Below are positions 1-7,858 of a stretch of DNA of 34,197 nt, one piece after another (within the stretch, counting starts at the first letter, position 1; each line of letters begins with the position of its first letter). Below the pieces are notes generated by a model. The model did not search any database and was not told the origin of the DNA. It was given only the letters and a program-made list of their open reading frames with translations. Source of the stretch: Candidatus Uhrbacteria bacterium RIFOXYB12_FULL_58_10 (GTDB taxonomy: Bacteria; Patescibacteriota; Patescibacteriia; UBA9934; GWF2-40-263). The position numbers and the translations under genes were made by a program. Location: assembly GCA_001791645.1 (NCBI GenBank), contig MGFA01000003.1, positions 1-34,197 of the forward strand, written 5' to 3'.

Positions 1-129
1 TGGTACCACGGAGGAACAGATGAGGGAAAGGAGGATGAGGGAGGGGAGCTAATCAATCTTAGTCTCCAGTTCTATGCGACCGGGACAGGGTTCGGGAGCA
101 TACAGAATGGTGTCTCAAAGCACCTTTAA
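1..129 (+). CDS. Possible 3' end of a protein gene cut by the window edge
   Basis: Frame 1 is open from the first base to a TAA at 127-129, giving 42 residues that begin WYHGGTDEGKEDEGGEL and end FGSIQNGVSKHL. The other forward frames stop early. The tail is acidic and glycine-rich, then becomes hydrophobic and polar. I do not recognise a family. With only 42 codons the frame could be open by chance. A terminator-like hairpin about 70 bases downstream fits the end of a transcription unit on this strand. Confidence 0.35.
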   Translation, partial: WYHGGTDEGKEDEGGELINLSLQFYATGTGFGSIQNGVSKHL

Positions 130-191
130 AGGCCTCAAGCGAGACCGGAGCGCAGAACCATCACGACCTGCTCCTACAGACCGGGACAGGG
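79..191 (+). repeat. Short direct repeat ACCGGGACAGGG, two copies
   Basis: ACCGGGACAGGG occurs at 79-90 and again at 180-191. Similar bases precede both copies (ctatgcg and cctacag). The first copy lies in the possible partial gene and the second just before the hairpin at 202-233. It could be a remnant of a local duplication. No function can be assigned. Confidence 0.5.
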
Positions 192-201
192 GGTGACCAA
201 G

Positions 202-233
202 AAAACCCGCATTCCTCATGGAGTGCGGGTTTT
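202..233. terminator. Bidirectional terminator-like hairpin
   Basis: Positions 202-215 pair with 220-233 over 14 base pairs (AAAACCCGCATTCC against GGAGTGCGGGTTTT, one G-T wobble) around the four-base loop TCAT. The stem is flanked by A residues on the left and T residues on the right, so it could act on both strands. It separates the possible gene tail at 1-129 from what follows. It also holds the stop codon of the possible minus-strand remnant at 216-383. Confidence 0.7.
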
Positions 234-383
234 CGTTATGCGAGAGAGCGGTGCGACGATGACCATATCGTCGAATAGCTTCGACTCCTGCTCGACAACC
301 GCGTCCCGGCCGAACATCTCGCGCAGAGCCGTGCGTGAGTCATGCAAGTTTACGAAAATGACCTGAGACACATAACCGCACAA
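216..383 (-). pseudogene. Possible small gene or remnant of a larger gene
   Basis: On the minus strand a frame is open from a TAA upstream of position 400 down to a TGA at 218-216. From a TTG at 383 it gives 55 residues. The translation reads like real protein: SQVIFVNLHDSR, then ALREMFGRDAVVEQESKLFD, then DDMVIVAPLSRI, with alternating hydrophobic strands and charged stretches. There is no ATG, no clear Shine-Dalgarno, and the stop lies in the loop of the hairpin at 202-233. It is either a short gene with a TTG or GTG start (GTG at 371) or the surviving C-terminus of a lost gene. I do not recognise the family. Confidence 0.35.
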
Positions 384-408
384 GACAGTTCGAGGAATGG
401 AGATTTTG

Positions 409-417
409 TGTTAGCAT
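409..417 (+). promoter_or_regulatory. Candidate extended -10 element, leaderless start
   Basis: TGTTAGCAT (TG plus the hexamer TAGCAT, 4 of 6 matches to TATAAT) ends nine bases before the ATG at 427. No convincing -35 or Shine-Dalgarno is visible. The position matches similar elements before cysS, uvrC, the M23 lipoprotein and the Pro-rich gene in this window. Taken alone it is weak. Confidence 0.3.
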
Positions 418-426
418 GATTGGCAT

Positions 427-1353
427 ATGCCTGAAGGGAGTTATGCACGCCAACACGGAGAATTTCGGCAGTTTGCCCGAGAAAAGGAAGACCATGCGGA
501 GAAGCTGGTGGTCGAAGTAAAAGAAGGATCAAGGCCAGATCCGCTTCCTGAGCCAAAATATCAAAATCTGCTTGATGGCATTCGCGTCACCGTGGGTGAG
601 CACACTCGGGATTATAAGGGTGGCCTCGATATTGTCACGCTGCGCGGCAAGTGCATCCGCATCATCGTCTCCCCTAAAATCAAGAATCTTCATGGCGCAT
701 ACAATGTCCGCGATGAAGTCATTTATTTCGGTAAGTCAGCAATGACAGAGTTGGAAACCGATCCTGATCTTTTTTGGTCGGCATGTATCCACGAACTCGC
801 CCACATGCGATATTTCGACCTCGATGGAAATACACAAAAGGAGGTGAACGATTTCGTCGTTCAGCGATTTGCCAAGGAGTTCGCCGCGTTTCAGGAGGAG
901 CTGTATTCCGCAAAAGGTGGAGAACGCTATGTCAGGGTACACGACGTCACAAACGCCTCGACCGTCGTGCCATTCCGTTTTATAGGGGGGGGGGGATTAC
1001 GCGACTGGCGCGTCATGACCGCCAAGGGGACTGGCGGCGAACGGCCAGCCGTCGATATCCGTCTTGGCCTCCTCGTAACGGAATTCTTGTCGCACATGTC
1101 CCCGTTGTATGCCGGAGGCGGAGTCTTCGAGAAAGAGTTAGCAGTCAATCAGTTCAGTGTCGACAATCCGTCGTTTTATGGGGCAGTTGCCAAATTCAAG
1201 GCGATGCTTGACGCAGATCCAAAGTATTCAGCCTTCCTGAAAAAGTCTGGCATTTTCATCGACGCTGATCTCAGTACTCGTGAGAAGATATTCCGGAGCG
1301 TTCGAGCCGCACAGGTAAGGTCGCAGAAAAACAACAGTAACACCACGCGCTAG
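427..1353 (+). CDS. Putative HExxH zinc metallopeptidase-like protein
   Basis: A 308-residue protein with no signal peptide or membrane segment, so probably cytosolic. The clear motif is HELAH at residues 122-126 in the context SACIHELAHMRYF, the HExxH signature of zincin peptidases. An acidic residue 17 positions after the first His (QKEVNDF) could be the third zinc ligand. The N-terminal 50 residues are charged. Codons near residue 190 run through an 11-G tract that encodes IGGGG, so a one-base slip would destroy the C-terminal third. The gene ends nine bases before the 1419-residue gene and is probably co-transcribed with it. The substrate is unknown. The HExxH could also belong to a non-peptidase zinc protein. 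Confidence 0.75.
   Translation: MPEGSYARQHGEFRQFAREKEDHAEKLVVEVKEGSRPDPLPEPKYQNLLDGIRVTVGEHTRDYKGGLDIVTLRGKCIRIIVSPKIKNLHGAYNVRDEVIYFGKSAMTELETDPDLFWSACIHELAHMRYFDLDGNTQKEVNDFVVQRFAKEFAAFQEELYSAKGGERYVRVHDVTNASTVVPFRFIGGGGLRDWRVMTAKGTGGERPAVDIRLGLLVTEFLSHMSPLYAGGGVFEKELAVNQFSVDNPSFYGAVAKFKAMLDADPKYSAFLKKSGIFIDADLSTREKIFRSVRAAQVRSQKNNSNTTR
985..995 (+). repeat. Poly-G tract of 11 bases inside the HExxH gene
   Basis: Eleven consecutive G residues lie in frame in the metallopeptidase-like gene and encode glycines. Homopolymer G tracts of this length are known slippage sites (phase variation in other bacteria) and also frequent sequencing-error sites. In the sequence as given the frame stays open through to the stop at 1353. 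Confidence 0.9.
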
Positions 1354-1362
1354 AAATTTTGT

Positions 1363-4300
1363 ATGGGAGAAAAAATTAAACCAAGCGAACCAAAAAACGT
1401 CGATACTTTCGACCAAAAGCTTGAGCAGAATGCTTCAAATAAGGATGCGATAAAAATCGCCATCGGAAATGCGTGCCGAGAAATGGACATGGAGCGTCTC
1501 GGTACCATTCTAAAGCGCTGCAAACCATCGGATGCCGAGTATGGAGAGGCACTGACAGATGCATTTGCGGGAACATTGGATACAGACGCTCCTCTTGCCG
1601 CTCGCATGTTGATGTGGGCGAAGGATTACCCAGGTACGTTTACCCAAAAGGTGCTCAATGCCGCCAACCAAGCTCTCATACGTGAATTGCATGCTGGTCA
1701 CGTTGCCGTTGCGGTAGACACACTTGAAGCCCTGCGAGCAGCATCAAGCCAGAAATCTGGACACTATATTCATGAACACCGAATAGAAGCGACGTTGAAA
1801 GAATTTCTTTCTTCGAAGGATGGCAGGGCGGCGTTAAAAACAGGACTCCTGAAAAGTCTTTTGGCTGACGAACCTACCGAACGGCTTATTGGGTTCATGC
1901 AGCCGTCGGATGTCCGGTCCGCAAAAGCAGAAGCGACAAAGACTCGCATGCAAGCATCCTTGGATAGCGGTGACGTAGACGGATTTTTGAGAATATACGA
2001 TGGAACTCGTGACGTATATCGCGGTGAGGTTGAGCGGATGCTTTGCCAGGCGGTCGTAAAAAATATTGCGAATGGTGATGTCGAGCGAGCGCAGAAAATC
2101 GCCACAGGGGTAGCGCGGGATTTTTTACCGAGAAGATTCATGCAATCAGATGAGGTGATTTTTGCGGCGACAGAAAGAATTGCAACACTTTTAGACGAGA
2201 AAGACGTTCACGGCGCAAAGTATATTTGTGACAAACTGCGTGTCCCGGAAAGCCGTTTCGGAGCCCTTGTGAAGAAGGCGGTGGTGCGCGAGCTGGCCAC
2301 CGACAATTATGAGGGTGCCATGAATATCTTGGATGTAATGAGGGCGTACAGCTGTCACAAAGCGAAAATCAGTGAAGAGACCAAGTCGGCACTTCTGCGC
2401 ATCTTGCAAGATGGAAATAGAGAAGCAATCGAGCGATTCAACCGCGCTTTTGAGGTTCCAGAGGAGATACTCGCCACACCAGATGTTCAAGAGGCTGCGC
2501 GACAAATGCTGGGAGAAAGTCTTGCTGAAATGAGGGACGTTCAGGAGGCATTGCGTTTGATTGAGCGATATAAGCTGCAAAAAGCTCCAGTCGCAACGGC
2601 GACGCGAGCATTGGCAATCGAATTAATTGCACGGGAAATCGGTTCTGGTTTGCATTATTGGATTGAATCCGTTCGTGAGTTCGCTGATTATTTTGACCTC
2701 TCTCAGGAAGACTTACGGGCTGTGGCAGAGGGAGGGGTACGGCATTTGCTCGCGCATGATAACTATCCTCAAAAAGCGCATGATATTGCTGGTGACTTCA
2801 GCCTTTCTCGGGATGAAGTGCGAGAAATCGCCATACAAACGACCACCGAACTTCTTCATGATTGCAATATCGAACGCGCGTTCGGCGTGATGGACGCGAT
2901 ACGCATCGCTCCGAAGGATATTGCTGATAGCCTCGACGATACAGGGCGGCGGAAGGCGTTGCAAAGAATGCTTGCAGAGGATAAAGGCGCGCTCGTATTG
3001 CGGTTCATTGATTCGTTTCAGCCGTCCAACGAAGTCGTTCTCAGCTCCGCTGTCCATGAGGCCGCTGTTGCAATGGTTGAGAGAACTATTCGGCATCGGC
3101 TAAATGATGCCCTCGCAGTTGCCGAACGCCTTGCGTTGCAGAAGGAGGAATTGCAACCTATCGGCTTTCGTACGCTATACGCAATGCTGGCCGAAGGCAG
3201 AGGAAGATGGACTTTTACCCTTATTAATAAATTAGATCTTTCAAAGGAAAATGCTACGAAAACATTGGGAACCCGTCATCCCGTCCTTATCTTTTTTGAC
3301 GACGCCGTTCCGCAAACCATTCGCTACGCTGCAGAAACTTATGCCGAAGGCGTCACATTTGAGCATCAACGTTCCCGCTTGACGCACCGTGTTGGCCCCG
3401 ACGAGTATCGCCGAATCATTGAGCAAAATCCTGCACTGCGGGAAGACGCAAATCCTGAACGCATTTTTGATGCGCTTCTTGACCTTCACCAAGAGTGCGA
3501 AGAGAGTGCTCAAATTCGCAAGGCAATGCGTGCGTTCGCGGAGATGTTGGGAAAAGATACGGCACTTCGATTTGCGAATCGTCCTGACTTGTCACACGAT
3601 AACGCGTTCGCCAGTGTTGATGCTCTACGAGAGTTCGTGGACATCAATGAGCTCAGCGGAGAGGAACGTATGAAATATTTTCGTGAACTTCTCCTGCAGA
3701 TAGCGATGGACGACAAGCAGTATGAGACAGGTACGGCAAATCACGAGTGGAACCATGTCATCCGTCAATTGGCTAGTGAGAGAATTGAGACAGTAATAAC
3801 TGCGGCCGAGGCAGCCGACATCCAGGGTCTTCGGGCGCGTGCAGCTCGATTAAGAACTGCACGGTTCAACCCCTTGCGTTCATGGCGTGGACTGCAAGAT
3901 TGTGCAGAGATTGCAAGTTTACTTGAGCAACGCGATTTATTAGAGGTTTTTACTGCTGGTACCTTGCCGCCTAAAGTACAGGCTTACGGCGAGACATTGT
4001 TACAACATCCCACTATTGATCTTGAGGCCTTGCGGCAACTATTACTACAACCGTATGAATTTCTTGCTCGCAGTGCCGCCTATGTCGATGAGGACCGTCA
4101 AGAAAAAATGAGTCCCGCCAATTTAGTTAGCCAACACCGACTCGTGCTCTCGGCGGAAGAGGTTCGGGATACGCTTGTTGATGGCCGACTTGATGCTCTG
4201 CAAGAAATACCCCCTCATGAAGCTACTTTTTTCTTCGATCAAGAGGGCGCGAACATTGGAACAGAAACGTATCTGCGCAATGCGTTTCTCCGAGCCATCG

Positions 4301-5622
4301 GACAACAAAAGCAAGGAATCAAAGGCGTGGCTTCCAATCCAAAGTCACTCTTCCATGCCTTGCAGCAATTTGGTTCAAGTATCCAGCGAAACATGCTTGC
4401 CTGGCTGCAGGCCCCCGCGCCAACCGATGCTCCGCTTTCTTCTCATCAACTCGGAGAATTGCGTGCGATACTTCACGGCCAGTACGGCGTTAAGCCTCCA
4501 CTGACGCACGAAGTTCGCGTTCGCGTAGGAAGGAAAGATGATGCAGAGGTACTCGCGGCAATGAACGACGCTGCCAGTTGTATGCCGTTTGGAGACGGTA
4601 AAACGAACGTGTATCTTTGGAACCCGAACTGCGCGTTTCTTGTTGTAGAACGCCGGACGGATGAAGGATGGCGTACCATGGCGCAATCCGTGCTCATGAA
4701 AGACATGGATATCAGCCGCAGCGCCAAAAAAGCGATTAAGCGACTCAAGACTGCAACTCCAATGCATAAAGTACTTGGCGCTAAGAGTTTTACGAAGGCT
4801 CCGGTACTCACGTGCGACAATATAGAACCGTCGGCATCCGAAATATCTGCTGGACGCATGGCGCTCATTGAGCAAGCCTATCGGGCATTTCTCCCTGATT
4901 ATCTCCGTGCCCATGCGACAGATATGGGTGTGGATCCCAGGCGGGTCGTAATTGGCAAAGAGACCCATGACACCCGCCGCCCTGCGTGGGGATTTGAAAC
5001 CGTTGTCAATACATTTCTCCCTGCGGCGCCGATTTCGTATTCGGATAACAGCGGAACGGATTCGTACATTCTCCGCACGGAAGTAACGTTGCCAGAAAAT
5101 CCAGTGAACCCTCGTGGCACTGTCTCGCCTATCCGTGCCTCGGATGCTCTCGCGCTCGCCTTTGCAAAAGGAAAAAGCTTCGATAATGCAGCGACGATTG
5201 TCGGTCAGGCACTCAGCCGAGAAATACATGGCGATCCGAATTTGTCATTTATCTCACGAGATAGAGAAGGCCAGCCGGCTGGTTACATCCTCGCTTGGCT
5301 GGATCGAAGTCATGATAAACCCGAGGTGTACATCGCGGATTTTGCCGTTGACCGATCACTTGGCGCAGCATCGGAGCGTCACGCGGTGAAAATTCTCGAC
5401 ACATTTTTGGAATCGTTCATGGCACATTGGCAAGACGCAGAGATCATTCCCGATATCCTCGCAGACATGCGAGAAAAGACGAGTCACAGGTTGCTGCAAC
5501 GGCAGGGCGAGAAAATCGCGAAGAAATTTGGGTTTACCATCCGTATCAACGAAGAAGGTACGAGCACGAGATTCGCAGTTCTTTCTACCTCTTCCAACGA
5601 TGCAAGGCGGCTTTTCAGATGA
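1363..5622 (+). CDS. Giant alpha-solenoid protein with C-terminal GNAT-like domains
   Basis: A 1419-residue protein with no signal peptide and no membrane segment. About residues 1-1000 are almost entirely helical and built from degenerate repeats of roughly 60-75 residues. A clear example is near residues 364-407, with VPEEILATPDVQEAARQ followed by VQEALRLIERYKL. It resembles solenoid repeat proteins I associate with Parcubacteria, recalled rather than searched. About residues 1045-1200 have a mixed alpha/beta pattern (VRVGRKDDAEVLAAMNDAA). The last 130 residues look like a GNAT acyltransferase fold, with YIADFAVDRSLGAASERHAV near 1323-1345 in the position of the acyl-CoA-binding motif. The start lies ten bases after the previous stop, with no good Shine-Dalgarno. 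The function is unknown: perhaps a scaffold or a protein-modifying enzyme acting with the peptidase-like neighbour. Confidence 0.8.
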   Translation: MGEKIKPSEPKNVDTFDQKLEQNASNKDAIKIAIGNACREMDMERLGTILKRCKPSDAEYGEALTDAFAGTLDTDAPLAARMLMWAKDYPGTFTQKVLNAANQALIRELHAGHVAVAVDTLEALRAASSQKSGHYIHEHRIEATLKEFLSSKDGRAALKTGLLKSLLADEPTERLIGFMQPSDVRSAKAEATKTRMQASLDSGDVDGFLRIYDGTRDVYRGEVERMLCQAVVKNIANGDVERAQKIATGVARDFLPRRFMQSDEVIFAATERIATLLDEKDVHGAKYICDKLRVPESRFGALVKKAVVRELATDNYEGAMNILDVMRAYSCHKAKISEETKSALLRILQDGNREAIERFNRAFEVPEEILATPDVQEAARQMLGESLAEMRDVQEALRLIERYKLQKAPVATATRALAIELIAREIGSGLHYWIESVREFADYFDLSQEDLRAVAEGGVRHLLAHDNYPQKAHDIAGDFSLSRDEVREIAIQTTTELLHDCNIERAFGVMDAIRIAPKDIADSLDDTGRRKALQRMLAEDKGALVLRFIDSFQPSNEVVLSSAVHEAAVAMVERTIRHRLNDALAVAERLALQKEELQPIGFRTLYAMLAEGRGRWTFTLINKLDLSKENATKTLGTRHPVLIFFDDAVPQTIRYAAETYAEGVTFEHQRSRLTHRVGPDEYRRIIEQNPALREDANPERIFDALLDLHQECEESAQIRKAMRAFAEMLGKDTALRFANRPDLSHDNAFASVDALREFVDINELSGEERMKYFRELLLQIAMDDKQYETGTANHEWNHVIRQLASERIETVITAAEAADIQGLRARAARLRTARFNPLRSWRGLQDCAEIASLLEQRDLLEVFTAGTLPPKVQAYGETLLQHPTIDLEALRQLLLQPYEFLARSAAYVDEDRQEKMSPANLVSQHRLVLSAEEVRDTLVDGRLDALQEIPPHEATFFFDQEGANIGTETYLRNAFLRAIGQQKQGIKGVASNPKSLFHALQQFGSSIQRNMLAWLQAPAPTDAPLSSHQLGELRAILHGQYGVKPPLTHEVRVRVGRKDDAEVLAAMNDAASCMPFGDGKTNVYLWNPNCAFLVVERRTDEGWRTMAQSVLMKDMDISRSAKKAIKRLKTATPMHKVLGAKSFTKAPVLTCDNIEPSASEISAGRMALIEQAYRAFLPDYLRAHATDMGVDPRRVVIGKETHDTRRPAWGFETVVNTFLPAAPISYSDNSGTDSYILRTEVTLPENPVNPRGTVSPIRASDALALAFAKGKSFDNAATIVGQALSREIHGDPNLSFISRDREGQPAGYILAWLDRSHDKPEVYIADFAVDRSLGAASERHAVKILDTFLESFMAHWQDAEIIPDILADMREKTSHRLLQRQGEKIAKKFGFTIRINEEGTSTRFAVLSTSSNDARRLFR

Positions 5623-5668
5623 ACGTAGATCTGTGCATCCATGTAGGGACGGCGAGCCACAAGATTCT

Positions 5669-5684
5669 AATCGCTTTGGCGATT
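5669..5684 (-). terminator. Small hairpin after dnaX
   Basis: AATCGC at 5669-5674 pairs with GCGATT at 5679-5684 around a four-base loop, just beyond the dnaX stop codon in the convergent gap. There is no proper T-tract, so this is a weak terminator candidate for the dnaX operon. Confidence 0.3.
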
Positions 5685-5686
5685 GA

Positions 5687-7183
5687 TTATACGACGGTCC
5701 CGCCAAAGGCATCGATGAGTTGGTCGACAACTTCCTCGACCTCCTTTTTGACATGTTTCGCCCTCACGCGGACTGGCCTGCCAAGCACGCGCGTGAGGAC
5801 CTGTTCGAGCAGCTTGCGGTTTTTGTCCTGATTCACGGCTTCGACGTACACGGGATACGCGAACGCGATCTCCACGGAATTCCCTTCCACGGCCGTGAGT
5901 TCTCCGGTTTGCATTACCATTGGGAGCGTGGCGTTGCATGCCTTGATTTGTTCGAACACTTCCGGCCATTTGCGACGAACGTCCTCAAGGTCAAGCACGG
6001 GAACGTCCCCGAGTGCGGTCGAAACAGGCTCAATACGTTCTTCGGTCGGCAGGACGGGATCCGCAGGAGACACCGTCGGCGCGGCTCGAACCTCTGCAGC
6101 TTGCGAAACAATCGCCGGCGCGACAACAGGCTCCGCACGCACCGAATCAAGCCTCCCTGCCTGGACTTTTGGGTCGTTCTGGGTCAGGCAGCATTTCATG
6201 ATCGCGAGTTCCAATGGAAGTTGCACCATCCGCGCGCCCTTCATGTGGCGCCGAGCCTCAAGGAGCGATTCGATGAGCGGAGCAAGCTCCGACGACAGGT
6301 CCGCGAGCATCCGGTCGCGCAATGCGGCCACGACGTTTTCCGTAAACTGCGGAAGATCAACTCCATGCCACAATGCATCATTCACAAGGCCAAGCGCGAT
6401 TTTCGCGTCTCGCGCGGCAAGCGCCGTAACGAATGCGTCCACCATCAGCCGATTCGTCGCCGGAATGACGAGCGAGGCTATTTCCATGGTGATACGTTTT
6501 TCGTCGAGGGCCAACACCTGCCCGAGCATACTTTCCGCATCACGCAATCCCCCATCCGCATGCCGTGCGATCTCCAAAAGGACGTCCTCATCCACATTCG
6601 CCCCTTCGTCTCGCGTAATTCCCTTCAGACGTTCCACGATGGTCTCGACGGAAACCCGTCGAAAATCAAAACGCTGGCAACGACTAATCACGGTCGCTGG
6701 GACCTTGTGAAGCTCCGTGGTCGCCAAAATGAACACGGCATGCGCCGGCGGTTCCTCGAGCGTCTTGAGAAGCGCGTTAAACGACGATGTCGAAAGCATG
6801 TGCACCTCGTCGATGATGTATACCCGACGCTTGAGTTTGTTCGGTGAAAATCGAACGCTCTCAATGATGTTCTCGCGGACGTTTTCAACGCCCGTCTGCG
6901 ACGCGGCATCGATTTCAGCCACGTCGAGCGAGCTTCCGCTCATGACGTCCTTGCACGCATCGCACGCGTTACACGGCTCTCCCCCGTTCAATGCCAAACA
7001 ATTGACCGCCTTTGCGACCAGTCGGGCAACCGTGGTCTTGCCAATGCCACGCGGTCCCGTAAACAAATACGCGTGCGCGACCGATCCCGAAAGAATCTGG
7101 TTTTGCAACGTCGTTTTTACGTGTTCCTGTCCAACGACGTCCGCAAACGTCGATGGACGATATTTTCGATAGAGAGCTTCCAT
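5687..7183 (-). CDS. dnaX: DNA polymerase III subunit gamma/tau
   Basis: The clamp-loader ATPase subunit of the replicative polymerase. The 498-residue protein opens with the family signature LYRKYRPSTFADVVGQEHV. It has a Walker A GPRGIGKTT at residues 43-51, the zinc-binding cysteines CNACDAC plus the upstream NCLALNGGEPC, Walker B IIDEVHM, the arginine-finger motif SRCQRF, and the AAA+ lid with ADGGLRDAESML. Residues 370-400 are a low-complexity linker, followed by a small conserved C-terminal domain. It is shorter than the E. coli tau form (643 residues) but of usual size for streamlined bacteria. I see no obvious slippery frameshift site. It is the last gene of a four-gene operon, and its ATG lies one base after the preceding stop. 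Confidence 0.97.
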   Translation of the reverse strand: MEALYRKYRPSTFADVVGQEHVKTTLQNQILSGSVAHAYLFTGPRGIGKTTVARLVAKAVNCLALNGGEPCNACDACKDVMSGSSLDVAEIDAASQTGVENVRENIIESVRFSPNKLKRRVYIIDEVHMLSTSSFNALLKTLEEPPAHAVFILATTELHKVPATVISRCQRFDFRRVSVETIVERLKGITRDEGANVDEDVLLEIARHADGGLRDAESMLGQVLALDEKRITMEIASLVIPATNRLMVDAFVTALAARDAKIALGLVNDALWHGVDLPQFTENVVAALRDRMLADLSSELAPLIESLLEARRHMKGARMVQLPLELAIMKCCLTQNDPKVQAGRLDSVRAEPVVAPAIVSQAAEVRAAPTVSPADPVLPTEERIEPVSTALGDVPVLDLEDVRRKWPEVFEQIKACNATLPMVMQTGELTAVEGNSVEIAFAYPVYVEAVNQDKNRKLLEQVLTRVLGRPVRVRAKHVKKEVEEVVDQLIDAFGGTVV

Positions 7184-7184
7184 G

Positions 7185-7814
7185 TCATTTTTTCACAATA
7201 TTCTCTACGGCTGCCCAGACGGAATCCCTTGATTTTGGAACAAGAACAACGACCTCGTCGCCAGGCTCCGCCTGAAAAAAGGTCATGCTCGCTGGAAGCA
7301 CTTTATACGTCATCTGGCCGCACACGACAACGTGCATGCCTGTGGAAGAATCCACGGCCACGCACCCAACTGACCGACGGCGTTCCACCGGGCCGATCTG
7401 CTTGAAAATACGCGTTCCATCCGACCGAATGGTCAGCTTCATGACGTCCCCTTCTACCAGCCGCGATTTGGACGCGTAGTTCGACGGAACGGCATAGGCG
7501 GTTCCGTTCGGACCGATCATTGAAAGGCCATCAAACACTCCTTCGATGATTTTTGCGCCCGAAACCGTCTCATTAAACCGTGCGGCATCATGCTTTGCGG
7601 TCACCAGATCCACTAATATCCTTGCCGCGCCTTCCTTATCCGCGCCTTCCAACAAAGAAATCGCGTGACCGATCGCCTCGTGCGTCTGACGCAAAATACG
7701 TACCGCAAGATCCACGCCCGCGCGATTATGCTTGGCGGACGGCTTCGGTCCCTCGTCCATCGGCTCGGGATCGAACGAGGGAATCTCAAGTTCGGTTTCG
7801 TCTTCAAGTGACAT
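7185..7814 (-). CDS. Conserved CPR-type protein of unknown function
   Basis: A 209-residue soluble protein in three parts. Residues 1-30 are an acidic disordered lead. Residues 31-85 are helical (AVRILRQTHEAIGHAISLLE). The rest is a beta-rich domain starting IIEGVFDGLSMIGPNGTAY and containing VPSNYASKSRLVEGDVMKL. From memory, the GVFDG...NYASKSxLVEGD pattern recurs in Parcubacteria proteins encoded near DUF87-type ATPases; this was not searched. The beta domain has the look of a small barrel (SH3 or OB-like), so nucleic-acid or protein binding is possible but unproven. It lies 44 bases after the ATPase gene and one base before dnaX, so it is co-transcribed. A G-rich stretch (CTGGGGGT) about 11 bases upstream of the ATG may be a ribosome-binding site. 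Confidence 0.75.
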   Translation of the reverse strand: MSLEDETELEIPSFDPEPMDEGPKPSAKHNRAGVDLAVRILRQTHEAIGHAISLLEGADKEGAARILVDLVTAKHDAARFNETVSGAKIIEGVFDGLSMIGPNGTAYAVPSNYASKSRLVEGDVMKLTIRSDGTRIFKQIGPVERRRSVGCVAVDSSTGMHVVVCGQMTYKVLPASMTFFQAEPGDEVVVLVPKSRDSVWAAVENIVKK

Positions 7815-7858
7815 ACGGATTTTTGACCCCCAGATTTTTCACCCTTCCGTTCATCGCC

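Noticed and set aside
1-11. TGGTACCACGG at the window edge resembles a T-box core
   Set aside because: No pairing antiterminator/terminator partner follows, the preceding bases are missing, and the stretch reads as an open frame.
5720-6847. A 375-codon plus-strand open frame opposite dnaX
   Set aside because: dnaX is unmistakable on the minus strand; the antisense translation has no recognisable domain.
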